A DNA stretch of 64,000 nt from Nocardia sp. BMG111209. GTDB lineage: Bacteria > Actinomycetota > Actinomycetes > Mycobacteriales > Mycobacteriaceae. The notes under the pieces were generated by a model that was not told the origin of the DNA, made no database searches, and saw nothing but the letters and a program-made list of their open reading frames with translations. The DNA lies in contig NZ_KB907308.1 of NCBI RefSeq assembly GCF_000381925.1, positions 62,001 to 126,000 of the forward strand, written 5' to 3'. Position 1 is the first letter of the stretch. Each line of letters starts with the position of its first letter. This document shows, piece by piece, positions 9,212 to 19,290 of this stretch. The position numbers were made by a program, and so were the translations under genes.

Positions 9212-10087
9212 TCACTGTCCGCCGGAATGTTCGGTGGTTCCGCTCGCGGCGGATACGGCGCCGCGGCCGGTCAGCAGTCCCAGGGACCACAGCAGGGTGG
9301 CCACGGCCCCGATGCCCGCGAGCACGCAGAAGATGACGACCGGTGGCCGGCCCGCGAGCACACCGCCGAGGATCGGCCCGCACACACCGCCGATCCGGCC
9401 CAGTCCCGAGACGAATCCGAGTACGCTGGAACGGATTTCGGCGGGGAAGTACGTGGCGACGAAGCCGAGCACGATCGGCTGCGTGCCGCCGGTCCCGGCT
9501 CCGGCGAGGAACAGGAAGACGTACAGCAGGGCCACCGGCATGTGGATCGCGAGGGCGAAGACCGCGACCGCGCCGATCGCGATCGCGGCCACGACCGCGC
9601 GGCGACTTCCGATCCGGTCGGCGATCCAGGATCCGCCGGACGCCCCCGCCGCGGCTCCGGTGCTGAAGATGAGCAGGAAGACCAGGGACGATCCGAGCGA
9701 GTGACCGTCGGCCTTCATGACCTGCGGCAGCCAGGTCAGCAGCCCGTACCACTGGATCTGGCTGCAGAAACTCACGAAGGTGACCACCGCGAGGGCCCGT
9801 CCGCCGGTGCGGCCGAGACCAGATACGGCGGCACGCAGGGCCGTTCGGGGGGCGGGGCCGGCCGGTTGCGCGCCGTCCGTGGTGGGCACCCAGCGGCCGA
9901 GTCGCACCGCGGCGACCGGAACCACGGTCAGCAGGGGAACGATGCCGCCGAGGAAGAAGACGCCACGCCAGTTCAGCGCGTTCAGGAAGGCCAGCGCCGT
10001 GAGTGCGGCGACGACGCCACCGAGCGGGAGACCGGCCAGGACCGCGCCGTTGACGAAATTCTTCCGCTGCGCGGGCGCGACGCTCAT
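9212..10087 (-). pseudogene. MFS aromatic-acid-type permease, C-terminal part, cut by IS
   Basis: This is the last two thirds of a major-facilitator permease; the first third lies at 11752-12137 on the other side of an insertion sequence. Removing 10083-11751 (the element plus one copy of CTCAT) restores an open frame of 418 residues reading ALAMSVAPAQRKN across the join. The fragment holds the sixth to twelfth membrane segments. The cytoplasmic loop motif (ADRIGSRRAV) is present in the second half. The intact protein resembles the AAHS (aromatic acid:H+ symporter) family. The transporter is presumably inactive in this strain. Confidence 0.85.
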
Positions 10088-11751
10088 CCTGAATCCACTG
10101 ACGGGGGTTTCGTGCTGGTCCGCGCGCCTGCGGCGCGCGGACCAGCGGGTTTCGGGCGTGGGGTAGCCGCTGGCCTGGCCAGCTTTTCCACGTGAGTCCT
10201 CGGTTCGGGCCCGTCGGGCGGGGATGGTCAGATGCTGTCGGGTTGTGGTGGTGTGTAACCGATTGTGTTGTGCCACAACGTGAGCCATGCGTCCGCCCAG
10301 GGCCAGCAGCGGGGCAGGTGCAGGATGGGACGCCGTTGAGGGCGAGCGAGCCGGGCGGGGATGGTGATGATTTTGCGGCGCAGGGTCGATCCGCGGGCCC
10401 GGCCGAGTCGGCCACCGGCCAGTATTCCGGCGGTGCGCAGCAGGTTGTGGGCGATCGCGGCGCACAGGACCCAGGCGAAGTTGGCGCCGAATTTCCCGGA
10501 CGGAATGTGAGCCAGTGGCCCGTCGATCAGGTCGGCGAACACGGTTTCGATGATGGCGTGTTTGCGGTGGGTGATGTCGGCATCGGCGACGGGCTCGGTG
10601 GAGTTGGTGAAGAACGGGTGATACCGCCAGACCGGGAACAGGGCATCGGGGTATCGGGCGTCTTTCACCCGGCGCACGATCAGCCTCGCGGTGGTCCGGT
10701 CTTTCGTGGAAGCGAAAGCGGTATAAGAGATTTCGGCGACCTCGGCGTCGGAGATCCACTCACCGGTATCGGGATCACGCACGGCACCGGGATACCGCAC
10801 CGGAGTCCATTGGTCTTCGCCGATCGCGGTGATCGCGGCGTTGACCGCCGAATTCTTGGTCAGTACCAGCGAGAACTGTGCCCCGGCGCGCAACGCGGCG
10901 CACACGACTTTGCGGGTGCCGTATGCGGAGTCCCCACGCACCAGCACGATGCCGGTGGCGCGGGCGGCACGAGCGGTGCCGATCGCGGCGGTAACCATCG
11001 ATGCGGCACCTTTGCCCGAGCCGGTCTTACCTGCGCGTAGCCGTATCCCGGCGATCACCGGTGCCGCCAGGTCGGTGCTGATCGTGGTTGCCAGGGGTGA
11101 AAGTCCTTTGCGGAGAACCTTTTTCCCAGCAATCTTCGTGTGCCCGTACGACGCGCCCTGCTTCTGGTGGCCATAGACCGGGCGCAGCAGCGAATCGATA
11201 TCGACGAAGGTCCGCACAGCCGCACCGGGCAACAGATCCGCGCGCGCGGTCAAGGCCAGCAGATGCTCGCGCATCACCGACTCCAACTGCTTGGCGTGAC
11301 CGAATGTGAACTCCCGCAACAGAGTCCCGACCGTCGAGGGCGCATACACGCCACTGAACAGCGTCTTGCACCCGCCGCTGCGCAGCAGACCGATATCGTC
11401 GATGCTGTCCGCACCCGCACACATCCCGGCGATCAACGTGGCCAGTTTCGGTGCCGGGTTCACCGACCCGGACTTGACTCGTGGCGCGTCGATGGCAATT
11501 TTCTCGGTCAACAGCCTGGTCAGACCCGTCTGCTCGGCCAGGGTCATCACCGGAACCAACCCCGCCACCGACACGAGGCCATCATCATCGAACCTCGCCG
11601 AGGACTCGGCGAACCTGTGGAACAATCGCACTGAAAGTGTCTTTCGGAACTTGTCTTGGTTGTTGTGTGGTAACTCCAATCATCCCAGGTCAGAAGGCAC
11701 TTTCTTCATTTCGACACACCCAAATACACCGAATTCATCGGTGGATTCAGG
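10088..11751 (-). mobile_element. IS1380-family insertion sequence
   Basis: The element is 1,664 bp. Its ends are inverted repeats, CCTGAATCCACTGACG at the left and CCTGAATCCACCGATG read inward from the right, differing at two of 16 positions. It is flanked by CTCAT at 10083-10087 and 11752-11756, a target duplication of four to five bases as expected for the family. One transposase gene fills most of it. The perfect duplication and the exact restoration of the host gene frame suggest a recent insertion. Confidence 0.92.
10228..11679 (-). CDS. IS1380-family transposase
   Basis: This 483-residue DDE-type transposase has the acidic residues in the expected contexts: FVDIDSLLRPVYGHQKQG (first Asp), VLVRGDSAYGTRKVV (second Asp) and KHAIIETVFADL (Glu). 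The GHQKQGASYGHTKIAG segment is characteristic of IS1380-family actinobacterial elements. The frame is intact, so the element may still be mobile. A TTG at 11679 gives the longest frame; a GTG 16 codons further in is an alternative start. It is oriented the same way as the interrupted operon, so readthrough from the element could in principle transcribe fbiA-fbiB. Confidence 0.92.
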   Translation of the reverse strand: MELPHNNQDKFRKTLSVRLFHRFAESSARFDDDGLVSVAGLVPVMTLAEQTGLTRLLTEKIAIDAPRVKSGSVNPAPKLATLIAGMCAGADSIDDIGLLRSGGCKTLFSGVYAPSTVGTLLREFTFGHAKQLESVMREHLLALTARADLLPGAAVRTFVDIDSLLRPVYGHQKQGASYGHTKIAGKKVLRKGLSPLATTISTDLAAPVIAGIRLRAGKTGSGKGAASMVTAAIGTARAARATGIVLVRGDSAYGTRKVVCAALRAGAQFSLVLTKNSAVNAAITAIGEDQWTPVRYPGAVRDPDTGEWISDAEVAEISYTAFASTKDRTTARLIVRRVKDARYPDALFPVWRYHPFFTNSTEPVADADITHRKHAIIETVFADLIDGPLAHIPSGKFGANFAWVLCAAIAHNLLRTAGILAGGRLGRARGSTLRRKIITIPARLARPQRRPILHLPRCWPWADAWLTLWHNTIGYTPPQPDSI

Positions 11752-12137
11752 CTCATGGCCAGCGCGACCGCGGTCGGTACGACACCGCCGAGTCCGAGGC
11801 CGGCCGCGAACCGCGCGATACCCAGCAGTGCGGCGGTGGGTGCCACCGCGCACAGGATCATGCCGACGGAAAACCAGGTGATCGAGAGCAGGAACAATCG
11901 CCGGGCACCGTATCGGTCGGCGAGTACGCCGGTGACCACGGATCCGATGGCCATGCCCAGAATCGCCGCGCTGGCGATCACGCCGACGCGCGCGGTGGTC
12001 AGACCCCAATCGGCGTAGTGGAGCAATTTCGGTGTCGCGGCGCCGAATACGGCGAGGTCGTAGCCGTCGGCGGCCACCGCGAGGAAGGCGAGGAGGGCGA
12101 TACCCAGATAGGTGGGCAGGCGAAAACGATTGTGCAC
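11752..12137 (-). pseudogene. MFS aromatic-acid-type permease, N-terminal part, cut by IS
   Basis: The fragment starts at a GTG (12137) with GAGGA upstream and encodes the first four to five membrane segments. It contains the AADGYDLAVFGAA motif, the DG(Y/F)D signature of aromatic-acid:proton symporters such as PcaK/BenK, and the loop GVLADRYGARR between the second and third helices. Reading continues out of frame for the host protein into the insertion sequence and stops at 11706. Its continuation is at 9212-10087. The gene sits between a FabG-like SDR (89 bp upstream) and fbiA, which fits an uptake role for the island's substrate. Confidence 0.85.
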
Positions 12138-12226
12138 AGGGGTCCTCGAAACGAAGAGAAGCCGAAAGTATTTCGGGAGGGGCTGCCGGTGGGATTCCGG
12201 AAAACAGCTAGCGATATTTCGACGCC

Positions 12227-12958
12227 TTACATGTGACGGCCGCCGGTGACCTCGAGCACCGTGCCCGTCATATAGCCGGCGAGGTCGGAGGCGAGGAAAC
12301 ACGCCACCGCCGCCACCTCGGCGGGTTCGCCGAAGCGCCGCATCGGGATCTCGGCCAGTCGCTGCTGCCAGATCTCCGCGCGCATCGTCTCGGTCATCGG
12401 GGTGCGGATCAGTCCGGGCTGGATCGCGTTGATCCGGACACCAAGGTGCGCAACCTCTTTGGCGGCGGCCTTGGTCAGGCCCACGATGGCGGCCTTCGCG
12501 GCACTGTAGTTGGTCTGGCCGACGTTGCCGACCTTGCCCGAGATCGAGGACATGTTCACGATCGACCCGCCGCCGTGCTCGCGCATGTGCGCGGACGCGG
12601 CCCGCACGCCGAGCCACGTGCCCTGGACATGGGTGTCGATCACCAGCCGGAAGTCGTCGAGCGACATCGTCCGCATGGTGGCGTCGCGCAGGACGCCCGC
12701 GTTGTTGACCATGATGTCGAGGCCGCCGTAGGCGGTGACCGCGGCCGCGACGAGTGCGGTCACCTCGTCCTCGGACGTGACGTCGCACCGGATCGCTTGC
12801 GCGGCACCCAGTTCGGCGGCCGCGGCCCGGGCCCGGTCCAGGTCCACATCGCCGAGGACGACATGCGCGCCCTCGGCCACGAACCGCTCGGCGACGGCCA
12901 GGCCGAGGCCCTGGGCACCACCGGTCACCACCGCGACCTTGTCTTTCAGCAACGCCAT
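12227..12958 (-). CDS. SDR family oxidoreductase (FabG-like)
   Basis: This 243-residue classical SDR has TGGAQGLG at residues 12-19, a conserved Asp in CDVTSED (about 59), NNAG at 85-88, Ser138 and the Tyr151-x3-Lys155 pair. The conserved [10 protein letters not shown] loop and the C-terminal [10 protein letters not shown] are those of 3-oxoacyl-ACP/acyl-CoA reductases and 3-hydroxyacyl-CoA dehydrogenases. In this operon (enoyl-CoA hydratase-like and acyl-CoA dehydrogenase-like genes upstream) a role in oxidising a beta-hydroxyacyl-CoA is plausible. It lies 45 bp downstream of cofC and 89 bp upstream of the interrupted MFS gene. Confidence 0.92.
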   Translation of the reverse strand: MALLKDKVAVVTGGAQGLGLAVAERFVAEGAHVVLGDVDLDRARAAAAELGAAQAIRCDVTSEDEVTALVAAAVTAYGGLDIMVNNAGVLRDATMRTMSLDDFRLVIDTHVQGTWLGVRAASAHMREHGGGSIVNMSSISGKVGNVGQTNYSAAKAAIVGLTKAAAKEVAHLGVRINAIQPGLIRTPMTETMRAEIWQQRLAEIPMRRFGEPAEVAAVACFLASDLAGYMTGTVLEVTGGRHM

Positions 12959-13003
12959 TGAGATTTCCTTCGTCGTTCGATTCGTGCCACGGGTGATCGC
13001 GGG

Positions 13004-13750
13004 TCACGGTTGCCGGGCGAGGACGGGTGTGCCGGAGCGAGACCGGCGCAGCGTGCGCAGGGTTGCGCGCAGGGCCGGGCCCGGCCGTGTCGTGGCGACG
13101 TCCAGCAGATCGGCGAGGTCGTCCACGTCTCGCCGCAGGGATTCGATACCGGGGCAGTCGATCTCGACCGCGCCGGAGTTCAGGTGCGCGCGGCGGGAAC
13201 GCTCGCCGAAACGTGGATCCGGATCCGCGCCCCCGATCGCGGTCAGCAGGGTCGTCCCCACGCGGTGACGGTCCGCGACGAAGGCGCGCTCGTGCCGCGC
13301 GGCCGCCGAGAGTGCTCGGTCCAGATCCACACCGCGCAGGAACGGGAGGTCGGCAGGCAGAACCGCCAGCGGACTGTCCGGCCACAACTCGCGGGCGCGC
13401 CGGGCCCCCGCGCGCACGGCCTCGTTCAGGCCGCGGGCGTCGGGCACGAGTAGGGGCACAACGTCAGGGGCCAGCACCTCGGCCGCGTCCCGGAACCGGT
13501 CCACGACATCCGGGGCCGATACCTCGACCGCGTCCTGGACTCGGTCCACGACGACCACGACCGCCCGGACCTGCGACGCCGCCCGGATCGCCGCGACCGT
13601 ATCCCGGAACATGGCACGTACGACCGCCTGCCGGGTGTGCGGCCGAAGCAGCAGCCGCGATTTCGCGGAGGTGATGTCGCGCTGGGGCACGACGGCCACC
13701 CAGGTTCCGGGCGGGAATTCGCCGGTCCCCGTTGCCGATTCCGCGTTCAT
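13004..13750 (-). CDS. fbiD: phosphoenolpyruvate/2-phospho-L-lactate guanylyltransferase (CofC/FbiD)
   Basis: This 248-residue MobA-like nucleotidyltransferase makes the guanylated three-carbon phosphate used by FbiA. The N-terminal [16 protein letters not shown] is the nucleotide-binding signature with its conserved lysine, and [15 protein letters not shown] holds the metal-binding Asp residues. A later segment, [22 protein letters not shown], matches the conserved substrate-binding end of the family. Its ATG overlaps the fbiC stop codon (ATGA at 13747-13750), so the two are translationally coupled. About 25 residues in the middle ([19 protein letters not shown]) form a near-duplicated acidic insert. 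Confidence 0.93.
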   Translation of the reverse strand: MNAESATGTGEFPPGTWVAVVPQRDITSAKSRLLLRPHTRQAVVRAMFRDTVAAIRAASQVRAVVVVVDRVQDAVEVSAPDVVDRFRDAAEVLAPDVVPLLVPDARGLNEAVRAGARRARELWPDSPLAVLPADLPFLRGVDLDRALSAAARHERAFVADRHRVGTTLLTAIGGADPDPRFGERSRRAHLNSGAVEIDCPGIESLRRDVDDLADLLDVATTRPGPALRATLRTLRRSRSGTPVLARQP

Positions 13751-16308
13751 CGGTCGGCCGTCCCGACCACGAGCGGCAGCACGGAACGCACCCGGTCGTC
13801 GAATTGCCGTGCCGCAGCGGCACGTTCGGCATCAATCTCGCCGTAGGTGGTGGTGCGCTGCCGGACCGGCCGGCCCGCGGCCGCACCCATCGCGGTGATG
13901 TCGGCGACGGTCTTCATCGACCCGTTGGTCGAACCGGCCATGCGGCTGATGGTCTCCTCCATCAGGGTTCCGCCGAGGTCGTTGACCCCGCCGCGCAGCA
14001 GTTCCACGCATTCGTCCGGCCCGAGTTTGACCCAGGAGCACTGGATGTTGTCGATGTGGCCGTGCAACATCAGCCGCGCCAGCGCGTGCACCGCGCGGTT
14101 GTCGCGCCGGGTCGGTCCCGGCCGCGCCAGGCCGGCGAGATAGATCGGCGAGCTCCGGTGCACGAACGGCAGCGGCACGAATTCGGTGAAACCGCCCGTC
14201 TCCCTTTGGATATCGAGCAGCACCCGGAGGTGGCCGACCCAGTGCCGAGGCTGGTCCACATGTCCGTACATCATCGTCGCGGTGGTGCGGATCCCGAGCC
14301 GGTGCGCCGTCTCGATCACCCGGATCCATTCGGCCGCAGGCAGTTTGCCCTTGGTGAGCACCCACCGGATCTCGTCGTCCAGGATCTCGGCGGCGGTGCC
14401 CGGCACGGAGTCCAGTCCGGCCCGGCGGGCCTCGGTCAGCCATTCGGCCACCGAAATGCCCATGCGCGCAGCGCCACTCACGATCTCCATGGGTGAGAAC
14501 GCGTGCAGGTGGATATCCGGGCTGCGGCGTTTGGTCTCCGCGGCCAGGTCGAGATGGATGGTGCTGGGCAGGCCGGGATCGATACCGCCCTGCATACAGA
14601 TCTCGGTGGCGCCGACCGCCCACGCCTGGGCGACCCGCTCCCCCACCTCGGCGACCGACAGCCGGTAGGCGTCGGCATCGCTCGCGCGCTGCGCGAACGC
14701 GCAGAACCGGCATCCGGTGTAGCAGACGTTGCTGAAGTTCAGATTCCGGTTGACCACATAGGTGACCGTGTCGCCCACCGTCGACTGCCGGACCCGATCC
14801 GCCAAGGCGCACAAGGCTTCCAGATCCGCGCCGTCGGCGTGCACGAGCGCCAGGGCCTCGGCGTCGCTCAGACCGGCGGGGTCCCGTTCGGCGGCGCGCA
14901 GCGCGGCGCGCACCTCGCCGTCCAGGCGGACGGGAGCGCCGGTGGCGGCCCGCGCGGACATCTCCTCGCCGAGCACCGCCCAGTCGCCGAAGGCATCGGC
15001 GAAGTCACCGCGGGTCTCGGTGCGGCGGCCCTCGGTATCGATCTCCAGGTGCAGATCGGTTCTGCCACTGGACCGATCGGGCACGACGACGTCCTGCCAC
15101 GGCCGGCCCGCGGGGATCACGTCGGCGGCCAGTCCGGTCGCGGGGTCGGCCAGCGCCAGCAGGTGCGGCCGGACCCGAGCGTCGACCCATCGTTCGCCGG
15201 CGAGCACGTACTGCGGCTGCACGGCCAGGCGTTCCCGCAGTTCGAATCCGGCGGCGGCGCTCAGTTCGCGCAGGCGCGCGAGCTGCGGCCAGGGCCGCTC
15301 GGGGTTGACGTGGTCGGGGGTCAGCGGTGAGACGCCACCCCAGTCGTCGACGCCGGCGGCGAGCAGGCGGCCCAGTTGCCCGGGTTCGGAGAGGTTCGGC
15401 GGGGCCTGTACGCGCATCGAGGGGCCGAGCAGGATTCGGGCGACGGCGATCGTGGCGAGGTACTCGTCGAAATCGGCGTCGGCGGCCGACCGCATCGCGG
15501 TGTCCGGCTTGGCCCGGAAGTTCTGGACGATCACCTCCTGGACGGCGCCGTACTGCCGGGCGATCCGGCGGATCCGGAGCAGGGATTCGACCCGGTCGGC
15601 GTGCGACTCGCCGATCCCGACCAGGATTCCGGTCGTGAACGGGATGTTCGAGCGGGACGCGTCCTCGATGCAGGCCAGCCGGACGGCCGGATCCTTGTCG
15701 GGGGAACCGTAGTGGCAGCCCCCGGGTTCGGCCCACAGCGAGCGCGCGGTCGTCTCCAGCATCAGGCCCATGGATCCGGCGACCGGCTTGAGGCGCTGGA
15801 GTTCGTCCCACGTCATGACGCCGGGATTCAGGTGCGGCACCAGACCGGTCTCCTCGAGCACCCGCACGGCCATGGCCCGCACATACGACAGCGTGTCCGC
15901 GTAGCCGCGCGATTCCAGCCAGTCGCGGGCGGCCGCCCATCGGTCCTCGGGCCGGTCGCCGAGGGTGAACAGCGCTTCCTTGCAGCCGAGCCGGGCACCC
16001 GCGCGGGCGATCTCGAGGACCTCGTCCGGGGACAGGAACGGCTCGTCGACCCGGCCGGGGGTCGTGGCGAAGGTGCAGTAGTGGCAGCGGTCGCGGCACA
16101 GCCGGGTGAGCGGGACGAAAACCTTCCGGCTGTAGGTGACCACTCCGGGACGACCGGCGTCGAACAGTCCGGCCGAGCGGATACCCGCGGCGATCTCGCA
16201 CAGCCGGTCGAGGTCGGCGCCCCGGGCGCCGAGCAGGAGTTCGGCCTCTCCGGCGTCGATGGTCTTCGCCGCGCCGGCCCGCGCGAGCGCGCGTCGCAGC
16301 CCGGTCAT
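13747..16308 (-). CDS. fbiC: 7,8-didemethyl-8-hydroxy-5-deazariboflavin (Fo) synthase FbiC
   Basis: This 853-residue fused CofG-CofH enzyme makes Fo from tyrosine and a riboflavin-pathway precursor by two radical-SAM steps. The first domain has the CRDRCHYC cluster motif (Cys71, 75, 78) and the second CYTGCRFC (Cys529, 533, 536). Both are followed by the expected family segments ([28 protein letters not shown]). The length is that of mycobacterial FbiC. The ATG at 16308 overlaps the stop of the upstream acyl-CoA dehydrogenase-like gene as ATGA, so the F420 gene is embedded in a catabolic operon rather than standing alone. Longer upstream extension of the frame is not coding. Confidence 0.96.
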   Translation of the reverse strand: MTGLRRALARAGAAKTIDAGEAELLLGARGADLDRLCEIAAGIRSAGLFDAGRPGVVTYSRKVFVPLTRLCRDRCHYCTFATTPGRVDEPFLSPDEVLEIARAGARLGCKEALFTLGDRPEDRWAAARDWLESRGYADTLSYVRAMAVRVLEETGLVPHLNPGVMTWDELQRLKPVAGSMGLMLETTARSLWAEPGGCHYGSPDKDPAVRLACIEDASRSNIPFTTGILVGIGESHADRVESLLRIRRIARQYGAVQEVIVQNFRAKPDTAMRSAADADFDEYLATIAVARILLGPSMRVQAPPNLSEPGQLGRLLAAGVDDWGGVSPLTPDHVNPERPWPQLARLRELSAAAGFELRERLAVQPQYVLAGERWVDARVRPHLLALADPATGLAADVIPAGRPWQDVVVPDRSSGRTDLHLEIDTEGRRTETRGDFADAFGDWAVLGEEMSARAATGAPVRLDGEVRAALRAAERDPAGLSDAEALALVHADGADLEALCALADRVRQSTVGDTVTYVVNRNLNFSNVCYTGCRFCAFAQRASDADAYRLSVAEVGERVAQAWAVGATEICMQGGIDPGLPSTIHLDLAAETKRRSPDIHLHAFSPMEIVSGAARMGISVAEWLTEARRAGLDSVPGTAAEILDDEIRWVLTKGKLPAAEWIRVIETAHRLGIRTTATMMYGHVDQPRHWVGHLRVLLDIQRETGGFTEFVPLPFVHRSSPIYLAGLARPGPTRRDNRAVHALARLMLHGHIDNIQCSWVKLGPDECVELLRGGVNDLGGTLMEETISRMAGSTNGSMKTVADITAMGAAAGRPVRQRTTTYGEIDAERAAAARQFDDRVRSVLPLVVGTADR

Positions 16309-17453
16309 CTGCTCGCTCCCAGGCCCATGGACCGCGCGATGAAGTCGAGTTGGACCGAGGGCGGTCCCGCCACGACGCGCGCGATGATCCCGTCGGAGTG
16401 ATGCATCGGCAGGGCGTGGTCGCGCACGTAGCCGTAGGCGCCCTGGATCTGCATCGCCAGCGCCGAGGATTCCGCGTACAGCTGGCCGGAGAGGTATTTC
16501 GCCATCGTGCTCTCCACCTCGCACGGCAGGCCCGCATCGAACCGGTCGGCCGACCGGCGGACCGCGCACCGGGCCGCGTCGAGCCGGACGAACATCTCGG
16601 CCAGCGGCAGGGTGACGCCCTGATAGGCGGACAGCGCCTTGCCGAACTGCTCGCGCTCGTTGGCGTAGTGGACGGTCAGGTCGATCACCGCCGCCACGCT
16701 GCCGAGGAAGCCGGAGCTGATCATGATGCGTTCGAGGACCAGGCGTTCCTTGAGGATCTGCCAGCCCTGACCGGGCGCACCCAGCAGCGCGGTGGCCGGC
16801 AGCGCGACATCGCGCAGGAAGACCTCGTAGATGCCGCTGATGTTGCGGCCGAGCGCGGGCATCCGCCGGACCTCGACACCCGGATGATCGACCGGGACCA
16901 GGAAGACGGCGAGCTGGTCGCGTTTGCGGCCGCCCCCGCCGACCCGGGCGACCAGTTCCATCACCGCGCCGGGCAGTCCCGCCCCTTCGCAATAGGTCTT
17001 CTGGCCGTTGACGATCCATCCGTCGGCGGACCGCTCCGCGCGGGTCGTCACGCTCGCCGCGTCGGAGCCCACATCGGGTTCGCTGACGGCGATCGACAGG
17101 CGCGCGGCACCCGCGAGCACCGGCGCCGCATAGGTTTCGCGCTGCTCCGGCGTGCCCCAGCGGTGGAGGTCGCGCAGCCCGCTGAGATTCAGGTTGAACA
17201 GGGCCACGAGATCGGAACTGGCCCGGCCGATCTCCTCGCAGAGGGTGATCAGCAGGCCCGCGGTCTCGTCGGCGGTGTCGTCGCCGGTGACGACGTCGTA
17301 CCAGCCGAGGCGGGCGATCTCGCGGAACAGGTTCTCGGGGTAGGTCCCCGACTCGTCCCAGATCCGCACGTCGTGGGCCGGCGCGTAGCGGGCCAGGAAC
17401 GCTCGCACGGTGGTGCGCAGGTCGTCGTGCTCGTCGGTTCGGATGGTGCTCAT
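16305..17453 (-). CDS. acyl-CoA dehydrogenase family protein, catalytic Glu absent
   Basis: This 382-residue flavoprotein has the helical N-terminal domain, the central FAD-binding strands ([22 protein letters not shown] and [14 protein letters not shown]) and the C-terminal helical domain of the acyl-CoA dehydrogenase family, with [20 protein letters not shown] near residue 345. Usual short-chain dehydrogenases then carry IYEGT with the catalytic Glu; here that place reads VVAGPPSVQ, with no acidic residue. A base at another position or a different reaction is possible. It overlaps fbiC downstream and the enoyl-CoA hydratase-like gene upstream by ATGA junctions, so all are made together. Confidence 0.88.
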   Translation of the reverse strand: MSTIRTDEHDDLRTTVRAFLARYAPAHDVRIWDESGTYPENLFREIARLGWYDVVTGDDTADETAGLLITLCEEIGRASSDLVALFNLNLSGLRDLHRWGTPEQRETYAAPVLAGAARLSIAVSEPDVGSDAASVTTRAERSADGWIVNGQKTYCEGAGLPGAVMELVARVGGGGRKRDQLAVFLVPVDHPGVEVRRMPALGRNISGIYEVFLRDVALPATALLGAPGQGWQILKERLVLERIMISSGFLGSVAAVIDLTVHYANEREQFGKALSAYQGVTLPLAEMFVRLDAARCAVRRSADRFDAGLPCEVESTMAKYLSGQLYAESSALAMQIQGAYGYVRDHALPMHHSDGIIARVVAGPPSVQLDFIARSMGLGASR

Positions 17454-18148
17454 GGCTGCCCTTTCGAGGGTGGTCGGTCGATCGCGGGGGCCCGCTTCCC
17501 GGCGGAGAGGCCCGTTTTGAGATCGCGCAACAGCGCGACCGGAAGCGCCGCGAGCCGGGCGGCCGTCTCGCGGGCCCTCCCGTCGAGCGCGGCCGCCGGA
17601 ACGACCTCCACCAGGCCCAGCCCGGCCAGATCGTCGGCGGTGAAACGTTCGTCGAGGGCGAGCAACCGCAACGCTCGCGCCGGACCGACGGCGGCCCCGA
17701 GCCTCCGCACGGTGCTGTCCGGTGGCGGAAACCCCAGCGGGAGTTCGGGAAACCGGAACCACGCGGCGGGTGCGGCGAGGGTGATGTCCGCCGCCGCGGC
17801 GACGGCCCAGCCGGCGCCGACCGCGGCGCCCTGGACCGCCGCCACCACCGCCGGAAAGTCGCCGAGCAGGTCCAGGCTCTGTTCGATCAGGCGACGCCGC
17901 AGGCCCGGCCGCCCGGTCGCGGTCCCGTCGTCGGAGCGCACGTCGGCGCCCGCGCAGAACACCGGGCCCGTCGCGCGCACGAGTACGACACCGGCACCCG
18001 CGCGACTGCCCTCGGCGAGTCCGGCGACGAAGGCCTCGAGCAGCGGGATGTCGAGCGCGTTGCGGGCCTCGGGACGATCGAGGGTCAGCACGACCAGGTT
18101 GCCGAGCCGCTCGGCCGGGCACAGCTGCCGTGGGGTGCCGGCGCTCAT
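17450..18148 (-). CDS. enoyl-CoA hydratase/isomerase family protein
   Basis: This 232-residue crotonase-fold protein keeps the two backbone elements of the oxyanion hole (FCAGADV near residue 65 and GAAVGAGW near 108). In canonical hydratases the second is followed by a catalytic Glu (GGGCELA); here the stretch reads [12 protein letters not shown], so that Glu is missing, while the second one is kept in [10 protein letters not shown]. It may therefore be an isomerase, hydrolase, lyase or half-active hydratase rather than a standard hydratase. It is slightly short for the family (usually about 255). Both ends overlap the neighbouring genes by ATGA. Confidence 0.88.
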   Translation of the reverse strand: MSAGTPRQLCPAERLGNLVVLTLDRPEARNALDIPLLEAFVAGLAEGSRAGAGVVLVRATGPVFCAGADVRSDDGTATGRPGLRRRLIEQSLDLLGDFPAVVAAVQGAAVGAGWAVAAAADITLAAPAAWFRFPELPLGFPPPDSTVRRLGAAVGPARALRLLALDERFTADDLAGLGLVEVVPAAALDGRARETAARLAALPVALLRDLKTGLSAGKRAPAIDRPPSKGQP

Positions 18149-19194
18149 CCGAGTTCCGCCAGGACCTGGGCCGTCAGCAGGCCGACCGCCTCGCGGGGAT
18201 CGGGGCCCACCGGCGCGCCGATATAGGCCTCGGTGAATCCGGCGTTCGCCGCGTACTCGAGCAATTCGGCCAGCGCATCGATGCAGTCCCCGGGCGTACC
18301 CGAGACGATGAGCTGATCCGCGACCTCCTGCGGAAGCAGTTCGGCGGCCGCGTCCACCCCGTCACCGGCCTGGACCGCCGCGCGCGTGGCCGCGTAGTCG
18401 GACGGTTCGAATCCGGCGTCGTGCAGATTCTGCGTGGGCTGCTGGGTGACGATCAGGGTCGCCTGCCGCCGGGCGGCCGCGCGGGCCCGGTCCCGGTCGG
18501 CCGACACCGACAGGTTCACGCCGTAGATCCGGGTGAATTCCGCCCGCTCGCTGCGCTGCCGGCCCCGGTCGAGCGCGTCGAGGTTGCTCACGGCGTCGAA
18601 CCGGCCGCTGCGGAAGGCGGCGAGGCTGTGACCGGGGAAATTGCTGGCGCAGATGACGCCGTCCGCCAGCTCACCGGCCATCTCCAGCACCTTGGGCCCG
18701 GTGCCGGCGACCACCACGCGCACGTCGGCCGCGCGGGTCCAGGAGAACGATGCCCGGCCGTCGGCCCGCAGGCCCAGGGCCGCGCAGGTCTGCGGATAGT
18801 CACCCATCGTGACCGCCTCGCCCCGCCACAGCCGCCGGCACATCGTGATGAACTCCGCCACCCGTTCGACCGGTTTCTCCGGCGACATGAGCGCGCGGAC
18901 CAGCCCGCCGCCGGTGCCGACTCCCATGCTGACCCGGCGGCCCTCGGGCATGAACTCCGCCAGCGTGGCCATGCTCGACGCCAGTTCGAGCGGGTTGCGA
19001 CCGAACGGGAAGGTCACCGCCGTGCCGACCCCGACGCCGGTGCGCGCGGCGATCGCGCCGAGCAGCGCGGCGACCCCGCGGGACTGGAGTTGGTCACTGA
19101 GCCATACGGTTTCGAATCTGCGGGCCGCGATCTCGGCCACTTCCACCATCTCCGGCCCGCCGGCCCAGCCGTGGAGCTGGATGCCCTTGAGCAT
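18145..19194 (-). CDS. LLM class F420-dependent oxidoreductase
   Basis: This 349-residue TIM-barrel protein belongs to the luciferase-like superfamily, which in actinobacteria mostly uses F420H2. Features are the N-terminal strand ending in GIQLHGWAGG, the ARRFETVWLSDQL segment, GVGVGTAVTFPFGRNPLELA, and the GMGVGTGGG loop that approaches the cofactor. It is the first gene of the operon that runs on through fbiC, cofC and fbiA-fbiB. The ATG at 19194 has AGAAG four bases upstream; an ATG at 19209 lacks a ribosome site and lies inside the operator. A reductive hydride transfer to the catabolic substrate is likely but the substrate is unknown. Confidence 0.9.
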   Translation of the reverse strand: MLKGIQLHGWAGGPEMVEVAEIAARRFETVWLSDQLQSRGVAALLGAIAARTGVGVGTAVTFPFGRNPLELASSMATLAEFMPEGRRVSMGVGTGGGLVRALMSPEKPVERVAEFITMCRRLWRGEAVTMGDYPQTCAALGLRADGRASFSWTRAADVRVVVAGTGPKVLEMAGELADGVICASNFPGHSLAAFRSGRFDAVSNLDALDRGRQRSERAEFTRIYGVNLSVSADRDRARAAARRQATLIVTQQPTQNLHDAGFEPSDYAATRAAVQAGDGVDAAAELLPQEVADQLIVSGTPGDCIDALAELLEYAANAGFTEAYIGAPVGPDPREAVGLLTAQVLAELG

Positions 19195-19203
19195 CGCACT
19201 TCT

Positions 19204-19238
19204 TTTCATGATATTGAACTCGAATCATTATGTTGAAC
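19204..19238. promoter_or_regulatory. tandem operator, copies 1 and 2 of the island motif
   Basis: Two 16-bp elements, TTTCATGATATTGAAC (19204-19219) and AATCATTATGTTGAAC (19223-19238), start 19 bp apart. They follow the pattern GTTCAT-N4-ATGAAC seen as perfect palindromes at 26905 and 27047. The first ends nine bases before the start codon of the LLM gene, a spacing nearly identical to that at the other long operon. The adjacent IclR protein is the best candidate to bind here. Confidence 0.6.
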
Positions 19239-19290
19239 AGATTGTGGACAGACCACGGCGACGGTGAATTGCGGGCCCAGGGGGTGTCGG

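Noticed and set aside
16309-17019. Upstream extension of the fbiC frame by over 230 codons
   Set aside because: It lies antiparallel in frame to the acyl-CoA dehydrogenase-like coding sequence on the same strand in another frame; the family N terminus begins at 16308.
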